Positions 10,672 through 18,923 are shown, numbered from the stretch's first letter. The stretch is 43,860 bases of DNA from an uncultured Clostridia bacterium (GCA_947626075.1 CANQQW010000007.1:1-43860); one strand, 5' to 3'. Translations and numbers: made by a program. Notes: generated by a model from the letters alone, not told the origin.

Positions 10672-11150
10672 GATTTTCCTCCTTGCTCCCGCGCGCCGCT
10701 CCGCAATACCGCATTGCCCAAAAGATTATTAAGCGTCCACAGTCCTTTTTTGTGATGGTCCGCGCCGCTGTCTGAGTAGCAGTAGTCGGCAAGGACGTTA
10801 AAGTCATATCCTCTGTCAAACAAGTCAAGCGCGACCTTTAAGACGCACGCGCCCGTATTAAAGCCTATAATATCGTAGTGGGCGTCCTTTTTAAGCACGG
10901 AGTAATCGTCCATACCGTATCCCTTTTTCTCGTACTTGCGGTCATAATCAAATTCGAGAGGTTTTGCGCCGTCCATGAGATTTGTCCAATTCTGATATTT
11001 TACCCACGCGCTGTTTGGGCTGTTCACGCACTGCGTAGCCACAATCTCGTCATAACGGCTGTTTTTTATAAAGTCTAAAATGCGTCCGTAATGACCGTCC
11101 TTATCCGCAAATTCCGGCTGCACGTCAACCGCGAGTAATATTTTATTCAT
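10668..11150 (-). CDS. Isochorismatase-fold cysteine hydrolase
   Basis: 160-aa member of the isochorismatase/nicotinamidase superfamily. The expected catalytic triad is visible: Asp9 (AVDVQPEF), Lys75 or Lys76 (EKKGYG) and Cys102 (NTGACVLKVALDLFDRG), with the following helix typical of the fold. Substrate cannot be read from the sequence; amidases for nicotinamide, ureides and other small amides share this fold. AAAGGAG precedes the ATG at 11150. The 4-bp ATGA overlap with the beta-glucuronidase gene implies translational coupling. Start region is 72 bp after the pyruvyl-transferase gene with no terminator visible. Confidence 0.85.
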   Translation of the reverse strand: MNKILLAVDVQPEFADKDGHYGRILDFIKNSRYDEIVATQCVNSPNSAWVKYQNWTNLMDGAKPLEFDYDRKYEKKGYGMDDYSVLKKDAHYDIIGFNTGACVLKVALDLFDRGYDFNVLADYCYSDSGADHHKKGLWTLNNLLGNAVLRSGAREQGGKS

Positions 11151-11222
11151 TGTTATTTCTCCTTTTCAGCGTTTTTGGTTTATCTTGCCCGCATATTCAA
11201 AATACGATACGAACCGCAAGGA

Positions 11223-12200
11223 TTACTTATACCCGTCAAGAAATTCGTTCAGCGCTTTAACATGACCTTTGGCGTCCTCAAAGACTGATTTGTCAAGATT
11301 TAACGGCTCCGCTCCCATAAGCGCATCAACCGCGCCGCGCGCGTCAAAGCTTTCCAAGCGGAATATTTTAGCCTTAAAGCCTATATCGCTGAGCATATGG
11401 TCTGTTTTTTCCGAGTAAGCGAGCGGTACGAACGGTATATTCATACGCGCCGCCAATACGCAGGAATGGAAGCGCATACCGAGAATAACGGCGCAGCTTT
11501 TCATTTTTTCAAGCATATCGTAAGACGTTTCATACTTTACAATTTCAATCATATCACGCCTTTTTGACATATCCCGCACGCGCATTGCGGCAGAAATGTC
11601 GTCCTCGCTGCCGCCGTCAAAGCACAGCAGCAGCGTCTTTTTACCCGTTTCATTCACATAGCGGTCGGCTGTTTGCGCCAATGACGCGTATGGAGCGCCG
11701 CGCATTACGCTTATACCGAGCATACCGCAATTCTCGGCGGACGGTATCATCTCGTCCGGCAGGGAAAAAACTATGTCCGGGTATTTTTCGCAGCGCACAT
11801 GCGGCGCGTTTTTTCGTATATAATCAAGCGAGAAGCTGTCGCGCACGGTCATAAAATCGAAGCTGCGTATGTGGGCGCGAACCGCGCTTTGCGCGGCGCG
11901 GTTTATGAAGGCGCTTATATTGCATCCAATCACCGCGCGTATCGGCGCATAGCGTCTTTCCTTTGCAATATCGCGCAGGCGGTACGCTATTCCCATATTA
12001 TCGTATATCTGAAAGCCCGAGCCTATTACCTTGAGGTAACAGTCAAAGCCTCTCTTTCTTTCCGTTTGCAGCGCGTTTTGAACAGCGGGCATATCGGGAG
12101 CGGTATAAATTTCATGTCCGTCAAGTCCGCGAGCGGCAAGCGCGAGCATTAAATCGTCGCCCAAATTACGGTCGGAGTAGCCGTCGAGGAATATCTTCAC
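11223..12200 (-). CDS. Polysaccharide pyruvyl transferase family protein
   Basis: 325 aa. The family transfers pyruvate from PEP onto sugar residues of surface polysaccharides as ketals. The N-terminus KIFLDGYSDRNLGDDLML matches the usual GY.G..N.GDD pattern. The C-terminal lobe has VILGMRFHSCVLAARMNIPF and PLAYSEKTDHML, matching the conserved R-x-H...A...PF...YS.K segment. The frame is open upstream to 12347, but the GTG at 12200 has GGAGGTGGGAGCA just before it and overlaps the previous stop as GTGA, so it is the likely start. CsaB of this family pyruvylates wall polymers that bind SLH domains; an SLH protein is encoded at 23578, but the link is inference. Confidence 0.85.
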   Translation of the reverse strand: MKIFLDGYSDRNLGDDLMLALAARGLDGHEIYTAPDMPAVQNALQTERKRGFDCYLKVIGSGFQIYDNMGIAYRLRDIAKERRYAPIRAVIGCNISAFINRAAQSAVRAHIRSFDFMTVRDSFSLDYIRKNAPHVRCEKYPDIVFSLPDEMIPSAENCGMLGISVMRGAPYASLAQTADRYVNETGKKTLLLCFDGGSEDDISAAMRVRDMSKRRDMIEIVKYETSYDMLEKMKSCAVILGMRFHSCVLAARMNIPFVPLAYSEKTDHMLSDIGFKAKIFRLESFDARGAVDALMGAEPLNLDKSVFEDAKGHVKALNEFLDGYK

Positions 12201-13171
12201 TGCTCCCACCTCCGTCCGTAACGTTCTGCGAGCGCTGTTTTCATCATTTTCGGCGACAGGAGCATTGCGGTAAGAAACAGTCTGTGATTTGCCTTGCAGC
12301 CGCGTGTAAGGGCTGTTTTTACGTAAGCCTTGTACTCCCTGCCGCAAAGCGTATCCGACGCCGCTTGCCTGCTAACCGAAACGCACTGTCCCGCGTTGTA
12401 CGCTATTATCATAGATGCCGTGTACGACGCGGCGCTTTTCATTTCCTCGTCCGCGCCGCTTATAAAGTCGCGAAACAGCACGCAAATCGACGCGAGCCGT
12501 TTTTCCAAATTCTTGTGAAGGTGGCTGTTCTCGTGCCGATAGTAATTATAATACGATTTCTCAATAAAGCTGATTTTGTTTATGTAAGGTATCAGTTCCA
12601 TGTTAAACATTAAGTCCTCGGAAAAGCAGCGTTTTGTATCGCGGAAGCGTATGCCCGAGGCTGTTATAAAGCCGCGTCTTATGAGCTTGTTGCAGACCTC
12701 GTAGCTGTGAATACAGGGCGTAAAATACTTGTCCATGTACGCGCCTTTGTTTGTTACGGTTACGGTTTTGTCTATGGCGGCAAGCTGGGCGGCGCGTTTT
12801 CCGTCGGGGTACACATCGGTTATGCCGCACTGCACAACATCCGCGCCCGTTTCTTCCGCCCTTTCGTACATGACGCGCAGCATTTCCGGCTCTATTGTAT
12901 CGTCGGAGTCGGCAAAGGCTATATATTTACCGCTCGCCGCGTCCATACCGCGGTTTCGCGCAAAGCCCTGCCCTAAGTTATCCTGCCGTATTACCGTTAC
13001 GCGCGCGTCATCAATCTTTTCCAGTACGGAGGGAGTCGCGTCGGTCGAGCCGTCGTCAACGACTATGATTTCAATGTCCCGAAGCGTTTGCGCCGCGACG
13101 CTTTTTACGCACCGCTCTATTGTGTCAGCGCGGTTATAGGTCGGTATTATTACGCTTACCTTTGTTTCCAC
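12197..13171 (-). CDS. Family 2 glycosyltransferase
   Basis: 324 aa, GT-A fold. N-terminus VSVIIPTYNRADTIERCVKS, nucleotide-binding IIVVDDGSTD (Asp39-Asp40) and the metal-binding FADSDDT (Asp88-Asp90) are all present. Sequences of this type add sugars to surface polysaccharide or teichoic-acid-like chains on the cytoplasmic face. No membrane helix is evident. The start is GTG at 13171 after GGGGGAG. It has its own SigA promoter in the divergent 167-bp gap and overlaps the pyruvyl transferase by 4 bp. Donor and acceptor sugars cannot be predicted. Confidence 0.92.
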   Translation of the reverse strand: METKVSVIIPTYNRADTIERCVKSVAAQTLRDIEIIVVDDGSTDATPSVLEKIDDARVTVIRQDNLGQGFARNRGMDAASGKYIAFADSDDTIEPEMLRVMYERAEETGADVVQCGITDVYPDGKRAAQLAAIDKTVTVTNKGAYMDKYFTPCIHSYEVCNKLIRRGFITASGIRFRDTKRCFSEDLMFNMELIPYINKISFIEKSYYNYYRHENSHLHKNLEKRLASICVLFRDFISGADEEMKSAASYTASMIIAYNAGQCVSVSRQAASDTLCGREYKAYVKTALTRGCKANHRLFLTAMLLSPKMMKTALAERYGRRWEQ

Positions 13172-13207
13172 GGTCTCTCCCCCTCGCTTTAAATATTTGT
13201 TAAGGTT

Positions 13208-13236
13208 ATTTTAGCATAAATATTATTTTTTGTAAA
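13208..13236 (-). promoter_or_regulatory. SigA promoter for the minus-strand glycosyltransferase operon
   Basis: Minus strand: TTTACA (13231-13236), 17 bases, TAAAAT (13208-13213). It lies about 37 bases before the GTG start at 13171, in an AT-rich divergent intergenic region. Confidence 0.75.
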
Positions 13237-13272
13237 TAGCGCGGAAAGGTTTGCGTTTAGTGATAACAGACA

Positions 13273-13301
13273 TTGACTAAGCGGGCAAATCATGGTATAA
13301 T
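13273..13301 (+). promoter_or_regulatory. SigA promoter for the plus-strand glycosyltransferase-flippase pair
   Basis: TTGACT (13273-13278), 17 bases, perfect TATAAT (13296-13301). AAAGGAGG follows at 13322-13329 and the ATG at 13339. The divergent promoter at 13208-13236 is only 36 bases away, so the two could share control. Confidence 0.85.
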
Positions 13302-13338
13302 ATATAATCGGAGTAAAATGTAAAGGAGGCGCGGATAA

Positions 13339-14376
13339 ATGGAACCAACACTCAGCATAATTGTACCGGTTTATAATGTCCGCGCTTTTTTGGAGAAGTG
13401 CATAAAAAGTATTCTCGCTCAAACGTTCACCGACTACGAGCTTATACTCGTTGACGACGGCAGTGATGACGGCAGCGGAGAAATATGCGATAAATTCGCC
13501 GTCACGGACGGCAGAATAAGGGTAATACATAAGGAAAACGGCGGAGTAGTCAGCGCGCGCAAGGCGGGTATAAGCGCCGCGCGCGGTATGTATGCGGGGT
13601 ACGTTGACGGCGACGACTGGATCGACAGCGGTATGTACGAAAAAATGGTGCATTATATGCAAAAATACTCGTGCGACCTCGTAATGTGCGATGTGGCGCA
13701 CGAGAGCAAGTCTCTGCCGCTCTCTTCCGGCGCGACAAGCGCGGATTTGGAGGCGGGCTACTACGGCGCGGAGGATTTAAAGTCAAAAATATTCCCTAAG
13801 ATGCTCTATGCGGGAGATTTCTACACGTTTGGGATTTATCCCGTAATATGGAACAAGCTATACAGGCGCGAGAAGCTTATTAAGCATCAAATGGCGATAG
13901 ACGAAAATATACGCACGGGCGAGGACGCGGCTTGCGTTTACCCGTACCTGCTCGACTGCGAAAGTCTGTACTTTATAAAGGATATGTCGCTTTACCATTA
14001 CAGACACTCCGAAACGCAGATGACCGCGGCGTATGACGATATGTACTTTGAGCGCTTTAAATTACTCTACGAGTTCTTTTCGCGCTCGCGTATCGCGTCG
14101 TCACCGTATGCCTCGCAGCTTGATTATTACTATGCGTACCTCGTCAAGACGTCGATAAGCAACGAGCTGAAAAAGGAAAACAGCTTGCCGTTTTTCAAAA
14201 AACTCGATAATATAAAAAAAATATGCGATTTTACGAAGAAAGAAGCGTTTCTCGAGCGTGTAGACGTATCTCCGTTCCATCACAGGCTGTATTTCGCGCT
14301 TCTTAAGCTTAACAAGCCTCTCCCTATCGTCGCGGGAGTGTATATAACAAGATTTATTCAAAGGATTTTCGGGTGA
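13339..14376 (+). CDS. Family 2 glycosyltransferase
   Basis: 345 aa, GT-A fold. LSIIVPVYNVRAFLEKCIKS opens the domain. ELILVDDGSDDGS (Asp39-Asp40) and YVDGDDW (residues 89-94) are the nucleotide-sugar and metal sites. The C-terminal third is helical and basic, ending with a short hydrophobic stretch that may touch the membrane. ATG at 13339 has an ideal AAAGGAGG site. The stop overlaps the flippase start, so sugar addition and export are coupled. It shares family but not close sequence with the divergent glycosyltransferase at 12197. Confidence 0.93.
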   Translation: MEPTLSIIVPVYNVRAFLEKCIKSILAQTFTDYELILVDDGSDDGSGEICDKFAVTDGRIRVIHKENGGVVSARKAGISAARGMYAGYVDGDDWIDSGMYEKMVHYMQKYSCDLVMCDVAHESKSLPLSSGATSADLEAGYYGAEDLKSKIFPKMLYAGDFYTFGIYPVIWNKLYRREKLIKHQMAIDENIRTGEDAACVYPYLLDCESLYFIKDMSLYHYRHSETQMTAAYDDMYFERFKLLYEFFSRSRIASSPYASQLDYYYAYLVKTSISNELKKENSLPFFKKLDNIKKICDFTKKEAFLERVDVSPFHHRLYFALLKLNKPLPIVAGVYITRFIQRIFG

Positions 14377-15866
14377 AACGCATGAAATCATCTTATATTA
14401 AATCCGGCTTCATATTGTCTTACGCGGCAATATTTATTCAAAGCGTAATAAGCATAGCCTACACGCCCGTTATGCTCCGTCTGCTCGGCGGCAGCGATTA
14501 CGGGCTTTTGCAGCTTGCGATTTCCACTATAGCAAACCTCGGTCTGCTGAGTTTCGGCTTCGGCAGCTCGTATCTGCGCTTTTACTCGCAGTACAAGTCG
14601 GAGGGTAACGAATACGGTATCGCCGTATTAAACGGTATGTTTACCGTTATTTTCGCGCTCGCGTCGCTCGCGGCGCTCATAGCGGGCGCGGTCATAACGC
14701 TTAACGCGGACGTAATTTTTTCCGCGTCAACGTCGGAAAGCGAATTGTCCGTGCTGAAGCCGCTGCTCGCCGTTATGACGGTAAATCTCGCGCTGACTTT
14801 GCCGGTTAATATATTCGATTCGTACATAATATCGCAGGAACGGTTCGCGTTCCAAAAGGCTATCGTTATTATTACCGCCGTCCTTAATCCGATGCTTACG
14901 CTTCCCGTTATGCTCTTGGGTAAAGGCTCTGTCGGCGTGGCGGTATGTATGACGCTCATATCGTTTATAAAGCTTATCGCGTCTATGATTTTCTGTCTTG
15001 TAAGGCTTGGTATGCGTTTTCGCTTCGCGTTTGACGCGAAGCTGTTTAAGCGTCTTTTTACGTTTTCGTTTTTTATATTCCTGAATATAGTAAGCGATCA
15101 AATAAACTGGAACGCGGATAAAACCATTCTCGGTATAGTAAAAGGTTCCGTAAGCGTCACGGCGTACTCGCTCGGCTCGCAGTTTAACTCTTATTTCCTT
15201 ACCGTCTCATACGCGCTTGCGTCGCTATGTTCGCCGAAGGCGTATTCGCTCGCGGCGTTTAAAAGGAGCGACGCGGAGCTTACGCGGTTCTTTGCGCGTT
15301 TCGGCAGGCTGCAGCTTTGCGTTATGGCGTATATATTTACAGTATTCGTAGGCGTGGGCAGACCGTTTATGCGTCTTTGGTCGGGGCTTCAAAGCGACAT
15401 ACCTTACTATACCGCTCTTTTGCTCATGTCGCCGCTGCTCGTTACGTCAATTCAGTCAATCGGTATAGAAATACAGCGCGCGAAGGATATGCACAGGTTC
15501 CGCTCCGTGCTGTATTTTGTCATCGCGACATTCAATATCGCGGTAAGTATACCGCTGTGTGTACGTTTCGGTGAGATAGGCTGCGCGCTCGGCACGTGCG
15601 TTTGCATATTTGTCGGTAATATCATAATAATGAATATCTACTACCAAAGGCGCGTAGGGCTCGATATGGCGTATTTTTGGAAACAAATACTGCGTCTCGC
15701 GCCTTCGCTGGTACCGCCCGCCGCAGCGGCAGTTTTGGCGGTTATGCGCGCGCGCGTCAGTATTGGGTCGGTAATTGCGTGGGGAATTGTAATAACGGCG
15801 GTCTACGCGCCGTCGGTATGGTTTTTGGGTATCGGTAAGGATATTAAAAAAACGGCTTTGTATTAA
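14373..15866 (+). CDS. Oligosaccharide flippase (Wzx-like polysaccharide biosynthesis protein)
   Basis: 497-aa membrane protein with about 12-14 hydrophobic helices across its length, of the MOP superfamily that flips lipid-linked oligosaccharides to the outer face. The N-terminal IAYTPVMLRLLGGSDYGLLQ is characteristic of this group (positive residues plus GxxDYG). The start is either GTG at 14373, overlapping the previous stop as GTGA, or ATG at 14382. No Wzy polymerase is seen, so the locus may handle short glycans, or the polymerase is elsewhere. A terminator overlaps the end of the gene. Confidence 0.9.
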   Translation: MKRMKSSYIKSGFILSYAAIFIQSVISIAYTPVMLRLLGGSDYGLLQLAISTIANLGLLSFGFGSSYLRFYSQYKSEGNEYGIAVLNGMFTVIFALASLAALIAGAVITLNADVIFSASTSESELSVLKPLLAVMTVNLALTLPVNIFDSYIISQERFAFQKAIVIITAVLNPMLTLPVMLLGKGSVGVAVCMTLISFIKLIASMIFCLVRLGMRFRFAFDAKLFKRLFTFSFFIFLNIVSDQINWNADKTILGIVKGSVSVTAYSLGSQFNSYFLTVSYALASLCSPKAYSLAAFKRSDAELTRFFARFGRLQLCVMAYIFTVFVGVGRPFMRLWSGLQSDIPYYTALLLMSPLLVTSIQSIGIEIQRAKDMHRFRSVLYFVIATFNIAVSIPLCVRFGEIGCALGTCVCIFVGNIIIMNIYYQRRVGLDMAYFWKQILRLAPSLVPPAAAAVLAVMRARVSIGSVIAWGIVITAVYAPSVWFLGIGKDIKKTALY

Positions 15867-15877
15867 GCCGTTTTTTT
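15851..15877. terminator. Bidirectional intrinsic terminator between the flippase and HPr genes
   Basis: AACGGCTT (15851-15858) and AAGCCGTT (15865-15872) form an 8-bp stem. T-runs follow on the plus strand (15871-15877) and, through the A-run at 15845-15850, on the minus strand. It serves both convergent genes and overlaps the flippase stop codon. Confidence 0.85.
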
Positions 15878-16133
15878 ATAGATTAGCCTTTAAAAATTCT
15901 TCGATAGCCGCCGCGGCAAGCGCCTCGTCAACTCCCTCGACCTTTACGCTGACGGTTTGACCGCATTTCGCGCCCAGTCCCATTACGGAAAAAATTCTTT
16001 TCGCGTCACCTGATTTCCCGTCCTTTTCAAGAGTAATCGACGATCGGTACTTTACGGCTTCGCGTACAAGTATACCCGCCGGTCTCGCGTGTACGCCGTC
16101 GGGATCCGTTATTGTATAGTCAAATTCACGCAT
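15876..16133 (-). CDS. HPr-like phosphocarrier protein lacking the regulatory Ser46
   Basis: 85 aa, the normal HPr length. The active-site motif GVHARPAG places phosphorylatable His at residue 15. Ungapped alignment to B. subtilis HPr puts Arg46 (AKRIFSVMGLG) where the HPr-kinase target Ser46 (LKSIMGVMSLG) lies. A Ser three residues later is not the equivalent site. The gene lies 25 bp after 1-phosphofructokinase and shares its promoter, so a role in fructose PTS phosphotransfer, rather than in carbon-catabolite control, is inferred. No PTS permease is in the window. Confidence 0.9.
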   Translation of the reverse strand: MREFDYTITDPDGVHARPAGILVREAVKYRSSITLEKDGKSGDAKRIFSVMGLGAKCGQTVSVKVEGVDEALAAAAIEEFLKANL

Positions 16134-16158
16134 GACACCCCTCCATATGGTTCCTGTC

Positions 16159-17061
16159 TTATAATTGCCCGTATATTTTCTTTATCATTTCTCGCGGCGC
16201 TATCTCCTCGCAAAACGCGCTCGCGCTGCCTGCCGCCACTCCCGTTTTAAGCGCTTCCTCAAAATTTCCGCTTTTAAAAAAACCGGCTATAAATCCGGCA
16301 ACCATAGAATCTCCCGCGCCGGTGGAATTTACGACCGCGCCTTTGGGCGCTTCTTTTTCGTACACCGTACCATCGCCGCGTACAAGCACCGCGCCGCTGC
16401 CCGCCATGGAAACGAGCACGTTTTGCGCGCCCATATCGCAGAGCTTTGACGCGAAATGCGCAGCCTCCCTGCGCGAGGTTATATTCGCGGAAAATATTTC
16501 GCCAAGCTCCTTATGGTTCGGCTTTATTAAAAACGGCTTGTATTTCAGCGCGCTCATAAGCAAATCGCCCGACGCGTCCACTACCGTTTTTATTTTTTTG
16601 TCTTTAAGCGCGTTCATTATGTCGCCGTATATGCTTGACGGAAGCGACGGGGGCGCGCTGCCTGACAGCACGAGTATGTCGTTTTCGCTGAGGTTGCCGA
16701 GCTTTTTTACGAGCGCGTCCGTGTCGGCGCGCGTAATCACGGGTCCGTTACCGTTTATCTCGGTTTCAGCGCCGCCTTTTATCTTTACGTTTATTCGCGA
16801 AAAACCGCCGTCAAGCTCGATAAAGTCAGTATCGCAGCCCCTTTGGGCGAGTATTTTCCTTATTTGCGCGCCAGTAAAGCCCGCCGTAAAGCCGAGCGCG
16901 GTATTCCTTACTCCCATATTATTCAGCGCGAGCGAAACATTTATTCCTTTTCCGCCGGCCGATATTCTTTCCGTTTCCGCTCTGTTGACCTCGCCCTCTA
17001 TGTACTCGGGAACATTTACAATATAATCAAGCGCCGGATTCAGAGTTACGGTATAAATCAT
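16159..17061 (-). CDS. fruK: 1-phosphofructokinase (PfkB family)
   Basis: Phosphorylates fructose 1-phosphate to fructose 1,6-bisphosphate. 300 aa. The N-terminus IYTVTLNPALDYIV and AGGKGINVSLALNNMG are signatures of the 1-PFK / tagatose-6-phosphate kinase subgroup. The C-terminal NSTGAGDSMVAGF holds catalytic Asp251. The frame is open to 17079, but the ATG at 17061 has GGAGGGG seven bases upstream and fits homologues. It leads a two-gene operon with the HPr-like gene. Tagatose-6-phosphate kinase is the main alternative. Confidence 0.88.
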   Translation of the reverse strand: MIYTVTLNPALDYIVNVPEYIEGEVNRAETERISAGGKGINVSLALNNMGVRNTALGFTAGFTGAQIRKILAQRGCDTDFIELDGGFSRINVKIKGGAETEINGNGPVITRADTDALVKKLGNLSENDILVLSGSAPPSLPSSIYGDIMNALKDKKIKTVVDASGDLLMSALKYKPFLIKPNHKELGEIFSANITSRREAAHFASKLCDMGAQNVLVSMAGSGAVLVRGDGTVYEKEAPKGAVVNSTGAGDSMVAGFIAGFFKSGNFEEALKTGVAAGSASAFCEEIAPREMIKKIYGQL

Positions 17062-17081
17062 AAGTACCCCTCCATACATAT

Positions 17082-17110
17082 ATTGTACGACAAACGGCGC
17101 AAATAATCAA
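17082..17110 (-). promoter_or_regulatory. SigA promoter for fruK-HPr
   Basis: Minus strand: TTGATT (17105-17110), 17 bases, TACAAT (17082-17087). It is about 20 bases before the fruK start, leaving a very short leader. Confidence 0.7.
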
Positions 17111-17132
17111 GCCGCTTTTTTTGTTATTGCTC

Positions 17133-17161
17133 TTGTAAATATGTGAGAAATATGGTATACT
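17133..17161 (+). promoter_or_regulatory. SigA promoter for the monooxygenase and ATP-grasp genes
   Basis: TTGTAA (17133-17138), 17 bases, TATACT (17156-17161), about 30 bases before the ATG at 17192, with AAGGAG between. Confidence 0.75.
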
Positions 17162-17191
17162 TAAAGGCAGAATATTAAGGAGTGAATATCT

Positions 17192-17491
17192 ATGATTACA
17201 ATAATAGCAAAATTCAGCGTATGTTCGGATAAAATTGAGGAGTTTAAAAAGTACACGATGAACGTTGTGCGTGAGACGCGCAAGGAAAAGGGTAATCTCG
17301 CGTACAAGATTTATCAGGCGAGAGATGACGCGTCGCGTTTTACTTTTATAGAGGAGTGGCTTAATGACGCGGTCATAGAGGAGCATAATAACTCCAAGCA
17401 TTTTTTGAAGTTCATGAATGAAATAAAGCATATTACAAACGGTGAGGCAAGTATCGAACAGCTTACCACCGTTCCGTCGGTATTCCGCTGA
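17192..17491 (+). CDS. ABM-domain (antibiotic biosynthesis monooxygenase / YgiN-type) protein
   Basis: 99 aa with the dimeric ferredoxin-like ABM fold: a first strand MITIIAKFSV, helix IEEFKKYTMNVVRETRKEKGNLAYKIYQ, then FTFIEEWLNDAVIEEHNNSKHF, the family's W...A...H..S.HF pattern. Relatives oxidise quinols or act as small cofactor-free monooxygenases, and many are uncharacterised. It has a good AAGGAG site and its own promoter, and lies 39 bp upstream of the ATP-grasp gene in the same direction. Substrate unknown. Confidence 0.85.
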   Translation: MITIIAKFSVCSDKIEEFKKYTMNVVRETRKEKGNLAYKIYQARDDASRFTFIEEWLNDAVIEEHNNSKHFLKFMNEIKHITNGEASIEQLTTVPSVFR

Positions 17492-17530
17492 TATGTCCGC
17501 GCCTACACGTTACATAAGGAGAGGATTTAT

Positions 17531-18862
17531 TTGCAAAAGGCTTTGGAGCATTACAAACGGATTATTGATGAAAGCTTTGAGGAAAGTGTCGAAAGCGCCT
17601 CGCGTCAGCAGGAGTACATAAAAAAGTACACCGCGCGATACCACGGATATTATGTGCATACGCTCTATATACCTAAGATGTTTACGGAGGATATGCTTAA
17701 ATATTTCGAGGAAATAGCCGATGTTATATACGGTATACTCGTAAAGGTAATACACGCGTACCGCGCCGACGAAAAGTACCGCGCGCTGTTCGGCTTTGAC
17801 AAGCGGCTCGAAAATCTTATTCTTCGTCCCGAGCATTACGCCTGTCCTCTGCCTATCGCAAGAGTTGACATATTCTTCAACGAGGACGATTTTTCGTTTA
17901 AGTTCTGCGAGTTCAACACAGACGGTTCAAGCGCGATGAACGAGGACAAGGAGCTTAACGAGGCTCTTAAGCTGACGAGCGCGTACAAGAAATTTGTAAA
18001 AGCATACGATGTGCGCACGTTTGAGCTGTTTAACTCGTGGGTAAAGACCTTTGCAAAGATATACAGTACCTACGACAGGGCTGTCCAGAATCCGTACATA
18101 GCTATCGTAGATTTCTTCGGCGGAGACATAAGCCGCGAATTTACGGCGTTTAAAAAGGCGTTTGAGGATAACGGCTTCGAGTGTGAAATATGCGAGATGA
18201 CGGAGCTTTCGTATGACGGTAAAAATCTCATTTCGCCCACGGGGAGAAAAATTGACGCGGTATACCGCCGAGCGGTAACATGCGATATAATGCGTAACTA
18301 CGACAAGGCGCTTCCGTTTATACGGGCGGCGCAAAACAACGACGTATGTCTTATAGGGGATTTTGAGACGCAAATCGCGCATAACAAAATCGTGTTCAAG
18401 GTACTTCATGACGATATGACCTCCGCCTTTCTCACCGACAGTGAGAGGGAGTTTGTAAAAAAGCATATCCCCTACACCGCATCGCTCACGGCAGAGGAAA
18501 TCGCAAAGCATGACGTGCTTAACACAAAGGACAAATGGGTCATAAAGCCCGAGGATTCCTACGCTTCCAAGGGTGTGTACGCCGGAGTTGAGGGTATGAC
18601 GGACGATGAGTGGCGAAAAGCGGTTACGGAAAACACGGACAATAACTATCTTCTTCAGGAATACTGCGAGCCGTATTCATCGCTTAATATAGATATAACT
18701 CACGACAAAAACGCGAGGTATAAGGAGTACAGCAACATCACGGGGCTATACCTGTACGGCGGTAAGCTTGCGGGAGTGTATTCGCGTATCGCGAAGAACA
18801 GCATTATATCAACACAGTACAGCGAAATGTCGCTGCCGACTGTTATAGTAAAGGAAAAATAG
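17531..18862 (+). CDS. ATP-grasp protein of the glutathionylspermidine-synthase-like family
   Basis: 443 aa. The segments FCEFNTDGSSAMNEDKE (near the middle of the N-terminal half), DKWVIKPEDSYASKGVYAG and LLQEYCEPY fit the ATP-grasp fold of glutathionylspermidine synthases: a nucleotide-binding KP lysine, a flexible glycine loop and the QEY strand. It should ligate a carboxylate to an amine using ATP, but no amidase domain is attached and the substrates are unknown. The start is TTG at 17531 with GGAGAGG upstream. TAG is its true stop, followed at once by a terminator. Confidence 0.82.
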   Translation: MQKALEHYKRIIDESFEESVESASRQQEYIKKYTARYHGYYVHTLYIPKMFTEDMLKYFEEIADVIYGILVKVIHAYRADEKYRALFGFDKRLENLILRPEHYACPLPIARVDIFFNEDDFSFKFCEFNTDGSSAMNEDKELNEALKLTSAYKKFVKAYDVRTFELFNSWVKTFAKIYSTYDRAVQNPYIAIVDFFGGDISREFTAFKKAFEDNGFECEICEMTELSYDGKNLISPTGRKIDAVYRRAVTCDIMRNYDKALPFIRAAQNNDVCLIGDFETQIAHNKIVFKVLHDDMTSAFLTDSEREFVKKHIPYTASLTAEEIAKHDVLNTKDKWVIKPEDSYASKGVYAGVEGMTDDEWRKAVTENTDNNYLLQEYCEPYSSLNIDITHDKNARYKEYSNITGLYLYGGKLAGVYSRIAKNSIISTQYSEMSLPTVIVKEK

Positions 18863-18864
18863 CG

Positions 18865-18900
18865 AAAAAGGTCATGGAGCGCACCCCATGACCTTTTATT
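18865..18900. terminator. Bidirectional intrinsic terminator between the ATP-grasp and mazF genes
   Basis: AAAGGTCATGG and CCATGACCTTT form an 11-bp stem with a GC-rich loop. A T-rich tail follows on the plus strand, and the A-run at 18865-18869 gives a T-run on the minus strand. It closes both convergent operons. Confidence 0.85.
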
Positions 18901-18923
18901 TTTTATGTAGTCCATGCTACAAT

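Noticed and set aside
11151-11222. Promoter or terminator between the pyruvyl transferase and the cysteine hydrolase
   Set aside because: No hairpin with a T-run and no -10/-35 pair at proper spacing were found; co-transcription is more likely.
17927-18511. Minus-strand ORF of 194 codons opposite the ATP-grasp gene
   Set aside because: Antisense shadow of a conserved gene, with no ribosome site and no recognisable family.
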